Shown here: piece after piece, positions 54,901 to 64,000 of the stretch
Position numbering within the stretch: position 1 is the stretch's first letter
How the letters are laid out: each line of letters begins with the position of its first letter
NCBI GenBank assembly: GCA_034440575.1
Contig: JAOTOL010001559.1
Span: 248,001 to 312,000, forward strand
From: Imbricaverruca yamaguchii
Taxonomy: Eukaryota; Arthropoda; Thecostraca; Neoverrucidae
Reading direction: 5' to 3'
Length of the DNA: 64,000 bases
Position numbers and translations under genes: made by a program
Notes under the pieces: model-generated
What the model saw: the letters and a program-made list of their open reading frames with translations, nothing else
The model's database searches: none
Told to the model about the DNA's origin: nothing

Positions 54901-57130
54901 AAAAAGGAGAGATAAAAAAAGGAATAGAGGAAAGGAAATATATACGTTAAAAAAAATGAAAGAAAAAATGAACAACTCAGAAAAACAGAAAAAATAGATA
55001 CGTTCCAAAAAGAAAGACAAACACATGTTCTTGCAATGTTCAATTTATCGCGATGATCCGACCCCCCCATACTACACCCCATACCACAATGTGGCACCGA
55101 CCGAACTGACATCTCTGCTCGACTATATCATCTCCGGCTTTCAAACAACTCTTGTACACTATCTCTACATCCTCAAGCGAACCAGACAAACTTAACTCTA
55201 CTCTTTAGGACGACTTCAACTATACTTCAACATCGCTGAACAGATCGACTAGCCTATCCTCCCTCCGTGGTATCCTCCTACCCTACGCTGCTCACTCTTT
55301 CACAACTCCGAACAACCGGAACTAGCCGACATCACAACAGGGTGGCAGGCTGAGAAAATTCAACCACACACACACTCCCGCAATCGAGAAGCAACACGGA
55401 CAAAGCAGCATAGTGCGACGCGAAGCCAAACGCCAAGAGGCTTCGGCGCCATTAGCACAACACAACGGCCACTTGACAACCTGCACCAGCAAGGGGCAAC
55501 ATAAAAAAGCCGGGTTGCGCCGAAGGCGTGCTAAGATAGCCGCACCAACGCCAGCTGTCCAACCAAAGGACACCAAGGACACGGATGACACTGAACATAA
55601 ACCGCCCGACCAGCTGCCACCATCTCGACTACTCTACCCTATGGACCTTCAGCTCTACCCTACACTTCCGACTACCAGGCTGCTGCATCTGCAACTTCAC
55701 TCCAGATTGGTCCGACGGTGCCGTCAACCCTCCCCCGTACCGTCGATATATGCAATGACTGTATTCCCTTCTTCTCCTACCCCGCCACCAAACCCAATAC
55801 CCACACTGAAGACTCCAACTCACCCTGCCCACCAACACCACAACAAACGAGCCGACGGGGGATTTCTACCTCTGCCGCCGGGTCGATGGTCGCCTTGACC
55901 CCTGGAAGGTTGAGACTGAGATTACGCGTCAGACACAAGCTCCCCTACACGCACGCCATCCAAAATCGGGGGAGCTCTTCATCCAAGTCTGCAACATCAA
56001 GGACGCAAACATCTTAGCGCATATCAAACACATCTCACACAAACAGGTCACAACCACCAGATACACACCGCAACACTTCTTAGAGATTACACATGAATGG
56101 GAGCTGGAGTGGATGCCAGAGGAGAAATTGGCTTGCAGATTTGAGAGCCAGGGGATCTCCTCGGTCTACCGCCCCCCACAAACAAACCAAACACTCACAT
56201 TCCCATCCTGACTTAACCTCCAAACAACAACCCACATGAGTCAAAGCTGGCTACATCACATACAAAGTAACACCACCCGTACCCTCCGTCAATGCAGTTC
56301 CTTTTGTCAAGGATACGGCCACACGAGGGGGCTGCAAACACACAAATTCCCACATGTGGCCTCTGTGCCGACCCTCACTACACCAACAACTGCAGTAGTC
56401 GAACACGGAAATGCGTGGGCTGCGGCGGGAACCACGGCTCCCGGGACGGGGCTTGCCCTCGGTGGAGGAACGAGAAGAACATCCTCCGACTCATCCACAT
56501 CGAGGGCATAGCTCCGTTGCGGGCAAAGGAGTGCGGCGCCGAGCAGTACCCGCTGCTTCCCGCTCAGCCCACGCAGACATACACACAGCATACAGTTACC
56601 CCTCAGGAAGACCATACGGGCTCAACAATAGTCATACGGCCAGAACCCACAACGCAAATCACGGCCCAAGCACAGGTACCTCTTCCCATACCACACCGCG
56701 AAGCACACAAGCCACCACCCTTATCACTCCCCCAGAACCACCCCAAGAACCACAAGCACCACTCGCACGACGCAAAAAAAAGAATATCGCATCCATTATG
56801 GACCAATAACAGACTCAGAAGACGACTACATTAGCTCAGACACCCCAGACACCACTTCTCCGACTACCCAAGCATCAACAACACGACCAACCAACAAAAC
56901 AAACACTGCATCTACAAACAAACCAAACACAACTACCAAAACAAAACAGAAGAGAAAAACAGAAGAGAAAAAAGGCTGCTACCAGGCCGACACCAGAACC
57001 TGAAAAAAACGTGAAAGGAAGCAAATCAGAAAAAAACAAAAGCAAACAAACAAAGCAAAATAAATAAATAAAAGACACACAAAACAAAATAAGAACAAGA
57101 AAGAAAAAACAAACTGTGTATGACATGACA
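54901..57130 (+). mobile_element. LINE ORF1 (gag-like) region, probably same A+C-rich family
   Basis: A poly-purine lead (54,901-55,000) and about 400 bp of probable 5' UTR precede a broken ORF1. There is a Lys/Arg-rich stretch at 55,413-55,600. An RNA-binding-like block (DPWKVETEITRQTQAPLHA, then SGELFIQVCNIKDANI) lies at about 55,895-56,030. Zinc knuckles follow: SSFCQGYGHTRG (56,300), CGLCADPHYTNNC (56,365) and CVGCGGNHGSRDGACPRW (56,415). An acidic/Thr-rich tail ends near 57,000. Frame changes separate these blocks. ORF2 does not follow. The A+C-rich sense strand matches the LINE piece just upstream. Confidence 0.7.
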
Positions 57131-57279
57131 TGTTTTTTGAAATGTTGAAACGAAAGGCGACGACCCCCACCGCCCAACTATAACCAGCCACCTTCCAGAC
57201 CACCACCTTCAACCGACCTAGACAGACGTAAACAGCAGATATCACCTATCGGTGGCAGGCGGTTATAATTCAAGTCAAG
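57131..57279. other. Spacer
   Basis: No feature seen. Confidence 0.3.
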
Positions 57280-58060
57280 GCAAGACAGGATACCGAATAT
57301 TCTTCGAAACAGTGACAATGCTCTCCAGTGTATCTTGAAAGAAAGAACAAACTGTCTTGGTGTGATGCAAGGCTACTGTAACGGAAGCTGTCACCTCAAT
57401 ATAAATCTGGTATTGTCAGTGTGGTATTCTACTGTGATGGATTTAAAGTTGTAGACCTTCTAGGCAACAAGATAGGAAGTTCAGGTTACAAGTTAGGTGG
57501 ATTTTATTTCAGTGTTGAAATATTCCGCGCTATCTTGGAGTTAGATGAAGTATCATTTTGCATGGAGCAATCTTCCAAAGAAAGAATTTTGCGCTTTTTG
57601 GTTGGCAGCATGTTCTGCAGGAACTATTGGATGGCTCGCATGATCTGAAAGCTAACGAAATTCTAATCTGTCATTCGGTTCTTGGAGAAGTTAGCCTCTG
57701 AGCTCTCAGCTGCTTCCAGTGGTGCGGTCAAGGATTGCCCTGAGGTGGGCCGACCAAAGAAGTCATAGAAGAGAGAACGCCTTTAGCGCGTGAAGCGAGC
57801 CTATAATTTTTGGTTTAGCGCGGTAAGAATCAAAATTTCTCGTTTCACATGTTGTATTTTTGGTTGCTAAGGGGAGGTTTTTTGTTGTTGTTGTTGCCCC
57901 TCTGGCTGCTTCGTGAAAGACAACTTGGCGCTACATACCATCGGTGACTTTGCACAAGTTCCTTTTTCATCTGGTGAATTGAGGATGCTCCAGAAAATAG
58001 TTCACCATTCGATGCTCCAGAGGATATTTCGCCGCCAAGCATAACTAACTTGCAACTGAA
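57280..58060 (+). pseudogene. Decayed DNA-transposon-associated gene (tentative)
   Basis: The frame at 57,421-57,648 reads VFYCDGFKVVDLLGNKIGSS followed by YKLGGFYFSVEIF. This resembles the block LYYDDFEVxNPLGSxxxxHKLGxFYF known from proteins carried by animal transposons. About 480 bp on, another frame reads KDNLALHTIGDFAQVPFSSG, resembling the GDNLGLHxxxGFxESFS block of the same proteins and in the right order. Stops and frame changes lie between. This comes from memory of the family, so it is tentative. Confidence 0.4.
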
Positions 58061-60029
58061 AGAATGCGGTATGCCGCCGATGACGGCTGTTAATGAGTTG
58101 TGGAAGCGCTTGTTGCGCTCACTCTCACATCATCTGTATCTCACCTGGTCTTCCCGGGAAAGGTTGCTTCCCTGCTGCTTTTCGTGCAGCAATATAGCCT
58201 AGACATTGTCGGTGGGCTACGCCCTTCCATGAAATGTTTTAGGTCCATTGGGTGACTATGATGTGTTAAGGACAGCCAGCAGAGCTCCTCCGGAAACATT
58301 TTATGTTGTTTATGTCGGTGAACCATATTTTGGAGAGCTCAAGCGTTCGGCAGCTGTGATTAAAACATCAGTGGTATGATTTCATGGGATGAATTCGGGC
58401 GGCAGATGATCTATGGTATTCTAGAGATTCGTTTTTTTCTGGAGGGCTCGTCTTCCACGAATGCTGAATCATCGCAGTAACAAATTGTGATTTATCTGTA
58501 CGGTGCATTAGCCCATGTGAACCTTAGAATACAGAGTTGTGCACATGAATACATGGGCCTTATATGGTCATGCTGAAGGAATCTCAGGCGGCCAAGTGTT
58601 TGCTGAACTGTGAATCAAACTGGAGAAATGCGACCACATGAAAAGGGCATGCAACTGTCTTACTTTAGTCAGAGCACTTGGCTTCCCAGTGGATTCTCTT
58701 GAGTTCAGGATATCGTGTTTTTAATACGTGTTTGGAGATAACATCATTAAATATGCGGGTGTCAAGAAATATTAGCACTTGCATCTTGTTTGCTTGTATT
58801 GCTATGGTTTTGTTGAAAATGTACTAATTGTGACACCTATGGTAGACACATGCATTCTTGTGGAATCCATTTGGTTCTTCGGGAAGTTAAGTCCTTTAGA
58901 AGTATCCAATGGGTTCTGCACCTACTAGGTGTGTGTTTTACAAAGATTCTACGCTAAGCACCATTGTAGATTTCCTGATATACTTTCCTGATATTCCTGA
59001 GTATATTCCAAGTACAAAGAATTACCTAAATATTTCAGTACCATTGAAGCACTGTCATCAGAGCCATTGCTGGCATTCATTTAGCACCCGTTTAACTCAT
59101 TGGGTGCTAGTCCTAGCTTAATACCATACGGGGCTGAAATATATGGCTAGCATGGTACGGGTGCTAAGACATTAGCACCCTGCTAGCACCCAGGTACTAA
59201 CTATAAGGTACTGTAGATAATAGTATATTCCCGTAAGGGCAATATTTATTAGCGTTGATACGAGACGCTAGGTGATGACAGCTCAACCCGCGCCTTAGGG
59301 CGCGGCGTGTAACTCAGCAGGCTGTTCCCGTCATCTTTAGCGGCATCAAACTTCTACGATCTATACTTACAGCCGGTAGATGTCGCACCCGGCGGACCAC
59401 TCGAGGAACTTCCGGTTACGGAACTAAGCCAGAAAAAAATGAAATCCGGGATTAATGGCCCAGTACACTTCCGTAACTCTGAAAGATAATAAATGGCCAG
59501 ATGGGAACACGCAGTATTACTAAGTTCCACGCAGAAATTAGTTCACAGCTGAAATGTGTTGTGAAATCTGGCAACGTCCCCCTTCCCGCCGCAGCCGAGC
59601 ACCTTCCGGCCGGAACAACGGAAGAGCAGGGTTGATAGTCTAGCCCACCCCCACCCCATCAACCACACCTCTGCCTGTGACGCCCATTTCCAGTCTCCTT
59701 CCGTCCGAGACGGTCTTTCAGCCGTACATCGACGAAAACGGAACGGCTGAAACTAACTGGAGTCGAGATCATCGAAAGCTAAACCGTAGGTCGCAACTGC
59801 AAAGAAAAGAAAAACTCCAGCGAACGAGTAAGTAAATGCTAACACTGTGATGTTTTGTGTAGGTACTGTGATGTGAATCTTAATTTCACCGGGACGGTAC
59901 TGGTATCACTATCTAGGACGTTTAAAAAGCACCTTAGGGGGGCTGATTTTGCTGCATGGATTAGTACCCAAGGCGTTCAAGACATTTTGTTTTTAAATTA
60001 TAGGAATGCTCTCACATGACGCACCTTTA
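58061..60029. other. Intergenic, no gene supported
   Basis: Possibly the continuing relic to about 58,350. TAGCACCC/GGGTGCTA motifs recur in both orientations at 59,080-59,195. A GC-richer stretch (59,280-59,830) ends in CGAACGAGTAAGTAAATG, a donor-like site, and could be a 5' UTR exon, but no coding part was found. Confidence 0.4.
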
Positions 60030-60227
60030 GCGGGTACCACCTCTGCCTGGTGCCACATTTTAGCGGGTACTACCTCTGCCTGGTGCCACATTTTAGCCGG
60101 TACCACCTCTGCCTGGTGCCACATTTTAGCGGGTACCACCTCTGCCTGGTGCCACATTTTAGCCGGTACCACCTCTGCCTGGTGCCACATTTTAGCGGGT
60201 GCCACCTCTGCCTGGTGCCACATTTCA
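60030..60227 (+). repeat. 33-bp minisatellite, six copies
   Basis: Units start at 60,030, 60,063, 60,096, 60,129, 60,162 and 60,195 (GCGGGTACCACCTCTGCCTG + GTGCCACATTTTA). Units 3 and 5 begin GCCGG and the others GCGGG. Because 33 is a multiple of three, frames on both strands show 11-residue repeats; I treat them as shadows. Confidence 0.95.
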
Positions 60228-61954
60228 TGCGCAGTGGTAGGAATGACCAAAGCTAAACATCACAATGTTGATGGCGCGGAAGTATGCTGGTCTTCAGTAA
60301 CAAAGAACAAACTATTATACTTACAATGGTCTGATGAAGTTCTTTCATGACAACTCTGTACACATGACAGAAATGTCTTACATATTGCAAATTGTTAATG
60401 ATTTCTTAGCAAGGAGCTGTATCTCACCATGCAAACACGATTTGTTACTGACATTAAGGCGATATAGAATAGCATTGAGACGATGTTATATTACCATAGT
60501 AACTAGAACTGGTAGGAAGGTGCGCATTTCATAAACAACATCTCTATAAGTATATCTCCTCGGGAAATCTGCGAGTATCGTGTAAGAATAGCATGGTCTC
60601 AGGTTCGGTCACCAGGGGAGCTGGCGTGAAGTATCCTCGGTCAACGCCTAGCGTGTACCGAACAGCCCGCGAAGAGGCCATGCCAACAGCAACAAACGAC
60701 CATATGAGCGAACCTGTGTAAACTGCAAGACAGCGCAGTCAAACTCAGGACGGACAAGCAAGGAAGAAAAGATCGCGTTCTTACACAGAGAAGCCACGCA
60801 CACCGGCTCGAACATCAATGTGTGTGGAGGCATGGCATTGCTGGACAGTCACCATGAGAAAGCAAAGTCAGCATCTATCATTCAGACAACTGCACATGGA
60901 GAGAAAATCGTCCCCTAAAGCCCGGCAGTACTTGAGAGGCCAGGGTTCCCTCTTCTGCCAGGCGGTCGCCGCTGGTTCATGGACACCAAAAAACGTCTTG
61001 ATATGAATCCGAAACTTGAAAACATGTTCTAAGTTGAAAACAAGTCTCAGATAAGGAACAAAATATGTCGAATGGTGATCAATGTTTGCGTCCAAGCTAA
61101 ACAAAAATCGAAGCTGAGACACAGTACCATGAGGTCACGTATCTGTTAAATCGAAGAAGCAAACTGAAACATTTTAATCATGCGGCTTTCCAGCTCCTTT
61201 GAACTGGCTCATATATGGAAGATGGTCCTATAATATCGAGCCTATGTCAAACAGATTAGTGGTTTCGGCTAATTGAATTATGTAGCACTCCAACTTCTTC
61301 AAACTGGCTCCCAGCTGGCTCTGCAAGGAAGGAACAGACAAAGAATTGCTAACTTGTGTATCTGTTATGACGTTTAAGTTATTGAGACTGTCTCCAGCCG
61401 TGTTTTGATGGTTGCAAGGATTTTCGATCTTTGGTGTATATGCACGGCAGGCACGTATCCACATAATTTCACGCTACTAAACTGCACATATTGGACCTGA
61501 AGCTGAGGCCCATTCATTAATGTTGCCGTGAAGTGCCACCACATATGGCCAATCGGTACACACCCTGTTGTGGGTGTGTACCGCACCAAATGTCAGCTCC
61601 CGACAAGGCGGCGGAGGGAATCATTTAACATATGCGCGATTACATGACACCTTACCGACCCAGAAATTACACTAGCTAACTAACTAACACCATGCCGATA
61701 TATGCGTGTGTCCGGGACGGCGCTGATAATGGCTCGATTGGAATGCCCACAGCCCCCTCTTGCTCGTGCATCTCTAACATAATATTTGCATCGCTCGCGA
61801 CACCAGTCGCTGATGCACGTCCCCCACTTAGCACGGCACGGGTGGTAGCTGCTTACTACTGATACTACTGACACAACTACCCACTTCTGAGGTTTCTGAG
61901 CTCTTATCTCTGGTTCAGTAAGGGTTGATGTAACTTACCTGTGATACAAACGCC
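60228..61954. other. Intergenic, no gene supported
   Basis: Unique sequence with short frames on both strands. A CTAACTAACTAAC run at about 61,674-61,687 resembles the tail of the I-clade LINE at 30.6 kb and might mark a lost copy. Confidence 0.45.
61555..61582. repeat. Perfect 11-bp hairpin
   Basis: GGTACACACCC (61,555-61,565) and GGGTGTGTACC (61,572-61,582) are fully complementary with a TGTTGT loop. Confidence 0.9.
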
Positions 61955-62165
61955 TGCCGATGACAAGGATGCTCACCACTGACAAGGATGCCCACCACTA
62001 ATATGGATACCCACCACCAACACGACACGGATGCACACCACTAACACGGATGCCCACCACTGCCATGGATACCCACCCTCACATGGATGCCCACTCCCTG
62101 ACCCGGATGCCTACCACTGCCATGGATACCCATCCTAGCATGGATGCCCCCCCTGACACGGATAT
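61955..62165 (+). repeat. Short GGATGCCCACCAC tandem array
   Basis: About ten units of roughly 19-21 bp around GGATGCCCACCACTGACA and GGATACCCACC variants. The 116-residue frame starting at 62,050 begins inside it (MDTHP repeats) and continues into unique sequence ending at 62,400; I do not recognise it. Confidence 0.8.
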
Positions 62166-63079
62166 CCACCCAGTAACATCAGAGGAACACGAAATCTCAG
62201 TGATGACCAGCCTTGTTCCCGGAACTGGCCGTGCTGATGCATGCACACATGAAGTTTTTGGGTGCACTCGACGGCACTCCTGTCAAGCAATTCAACGAAT
62301 GATTCGTGCATGCGGTGCACGATTTAGATGGAAGGGTGACGTGGTCAGTCTCGGTGAATATATTGACCCAACTAGATGTGAAGGGCAAATTTGTGCTTAG
62401 ACGTCTCAATTGAATATAGCGGATGATCTCAAGGATCCATCTCAAGAAGCCAGGCGGAGCCGTCTCAAAGTATCTTTGTAACAGTTTACAACTTCGTAAA
62501 TCTTAACGTTCAAAGAAAGCTTTTCGTAGTGTTTCAGCATTGTAAATGTCTGCTTAACGCATGCATTGTAAAACTGCCGCCAGCCCTAATGTTCACAACT
62601 CTGACGACGACACACACACAACAAAATGAACAATGCAATCATACCCGAAGTAAAGTGAGTTTTGTTTGCTTAAATATGTTCCAAAATTTGGATTGACTTC
62701 ATTAATGTGTGCACATTGCGCCACCTGTAACTGCTTCGAGCTTGCATCAGCAGAAGCTTACACGTGGTAGCTTGGGTCAACACAAGCATACAGAAGCGGA
62801 GCTTGTAAACCAGTATTTACACCATGTTATAGTCATGGATGCCTATCAATCCAGTGTACACATCCATTGTACGACCTCAAGCAGGTTACTTATATTAGCT
62901 TATCATTTCCAACTACTTACAATGTTCTCATCCGATATTCCTTGCAGACATGCGAGGACAATTTTACCCGCCCTGACTATAACCCTACAAATTATGACAG
63001 GTTTTCGTGTCTGGTATAAGTTGGCCGGGCGGAAGCGGGAGCTGCACCTTGGGTGATGTCTGAGACTGACGCTCGCCCT
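62166..63079. other. Intergenic, no gene supported
   Basis: Unique AT-rich sequence. Frames of 116 and 115 residues (ending at 62,400 and 63,056) lack recognisable motifs. Confidence 0.4.
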
Positions 63080-63265
63080 GCTGTTGTCCCACTCTCTCTC
63101 CCTCTCTCTCTCTTCATGTCTCTCTCCCCGTCCCCGTCCCAATCCCCGTCCCCGTCCTCGTGTCTCTCACTCACTCACGGACTCTATCTCTCTATCTCTA
63201 TCTCTCTATCTACCTATCTCTATTTTTTCCTCTCTCCCTCTTTTTCTCTCTTTTCTCTCTCTCCA

Positions 63266-63348
<83 letters not shown>

Positions 63349-63355
63349 TATATAT
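63080..63355 (+). repeat. CT-rich tract and (TA)n microsatellite
   Basis: A pyrimidine-rich tract with CCCCGTCCCCGT iterations (63,085-63,265) is followed by about 80 bp of pure TA (63,266-63,346). Ser/Leu and Tyr/Ile repeat frames here are shadows. Confidence 0.95.
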
Positions 63356-63374
63356 TTTCTGTTGTCTCATCAGC

Positions 63375-63644
63375 GCAGATGTGGTCACGTGTTCCAGGTC
63401 AGACTCGGTTCAGCGACACATCCAGTCGCTGAGCCGAGCGCCCGCCGCCTACAATGCCAAAGACGCTATTCTGGTCGACGAGGGCATCCAAAGTGCCGTG
63501 TCACACTGCTCAGGCCATTTAAATACCAGTCAAAGCCGACATAGCTCACCCGGTGACCGGCCATGGTCCTGTGGCGAGACGGCGATCAGCCAGTATCGTG
63601 CTGCTGCGGCGACCCATCCCGGCTCTATGTGTGTACTACCTTGA
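63375..63644 (+). CDS. Candidate exon of an unidentified gene
   Basis: CTGTTGTCTCATCAG ends at about 63,374, a good acceptor after a T-rich stretch. The frame then reads ADVVTCSRSDSVQRHIQSLS, APAAYNAKDAILVDEGIQSA and continues to a TGA at 63,642-63,644, with codon-like GC periodicity. An earlier exit at CACCCG^GTGACC (about 63,550) is possible. Two other frames are also open for part of the way. No domain is recognised. Confidence 0.3.
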   Translation, partial: ADVVTCSRSDSVQRHIQSLSRAPAAYNAKDAILVDEGIQSAVSHCSGHLNTSQSRHSSPGDRPWSCGETAISQYRAAAATHPGSMCVLP

Positions 63645-64000
63645 GAGAAATTCAGGAGTGTAGGGTTCCCAACGCCGTGTCACTCAACGTTGGCGTCTTG
63701 TTATGCTACCCCAAGAGACCCACCGGTCCACCGCTGGAGGCCCGTCGGCCCACCGCTGGAGGCCCGTCGGCCCACCGCTGGAGGCCCGTCGGCTCCACGG
63801 AACTTCCTCAATGTTTGGTGTGGGTCCGAAAGGTCCCACACCATGCGGTCGCACATCGTGCGGTCTGGAAACGATTAGGGTGCCAAGGTGATGTACTGCA
63901 ACAAAACTGGTTTTACGCAGAGGGAATATTGTAATAATATATGGCATTTTATGATGATGTAACTAATGACCTGTGCAGTTACGCCGATGGGCATTGGACA
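63645..64000. other. Right edge, includes a 22-bp triplicate
   Basis: CCACCGCTGGAGGCCCGTCGG(C) is repeated three times at about 63,729-63,795. No gene is recognised to the window end. Confidence 0.6.

Noticed and set aside
59280..59830. 5' UTR exon with GTAAGT-like donor
   Set aside because: Only composition and one weak donor support it, and no coding exon was found downstream.
62050..62400. 116-residue plus frame
   Set aside because: Its first half reads a tandem repeat; the second half has no recognisable similarity.
63084..63432. Frames with Tyr/Ile repeats
   Set aside because: Translations of the CT-rich and (TA)n tracts.

Overview
The window is repeat-rich metazoan nuclear DNA, most likely from an invertebrate. 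An arthropod is my best guess but is unproven. The pointers are degenerate TTAGG-like repeats near the left edge, a CYP2-clan-like cytochrome P450 relic, spliceosomal-type exon candidates, tRNA-derived SINEs, and many non-LTR retrotransposon relics of several clades. There are no operons, rRNA genes, true tRNA genes or CRISPR arrays. Most open frames are shadows, simple repeats or transposon debris.

Host genes are few. The one convincing intact gene is a single-exon SWI5 homologue (13,897-14,520 +), which would pair with SFR1 in RAD51/DMC1-dependent recombination. A dead cytochrome P450 C-terminal half lies at 16.25-17.13 kb (-); it has two in-frame stops, no heme-ligand cysteine and an altered ExxR motif. 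Weaker candidates are a phase-compatible exon pair (2.90-3.01 and 4.30-4.53 kb +), a 127-residue frame at 30.9-31.3 kb (-) and an exon-like segment at 63.37-63.64 kb (+).

Left part (0-17 kb): a CR1-like LINE with an 8-bp (ATGTCTTT)n tail occurs at least five times (1.25-2.52 +, 5.28-6.62 with an internal inversion, 8.09-8.22 +, 11.55-11.89 -, 12.0-13.3 -). It is mixed with a 400-bp repeat (Rep-A), a 360-bp satellite dimer, and a CpG-depleted stretch at 9.77-11.65 kb that holds a hairpin MITE.

Centre (17.7-29.1 kb): two copies of one unidentified element, called K here, face each other (17.75-19.99 + and 29.08-23.62 -). The long copy carries an acidic 83-aa frame, a GTAAGT donor and a 160-residue frame, and is interrupted by a jockey/CR1-type LINE. 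The short copy lacks the coding part and has a tandem duplication.

From 30 to 43 kb there are I-clade LINE relics (30.2, 34.5-37.5 kb), a tRNA-SINE inside a TCCTGCAGGA-rich patch, a cluster of TGACCT half-sites (37.7-38.2 kb), and a GC-rich NeSL/R2-type element (38.26-43.0 kb, -). That element keeps zinc fingers and reverse transcriptase but has lost its 3' end.

Right part (43.9-64 kb): second copies of Rep-A and Rep-B are followed by a run of unrelated arrays: 22-bp (1.5 kb), 65-bp split by a SINE, 26-bp, (GA)n, and a 34-bp array open in all three forward frames over about 1.4 kb. Then come A+C-rich I-clade LINE pieces in the order RT, ORF1 (53.4-57.1 kb), a decayed transposon-associated gene (57.3-58.1 kb), a 33-bp minisatellite and a (TA)n tract.

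All calls come from reading the sequence. No database search was possible.
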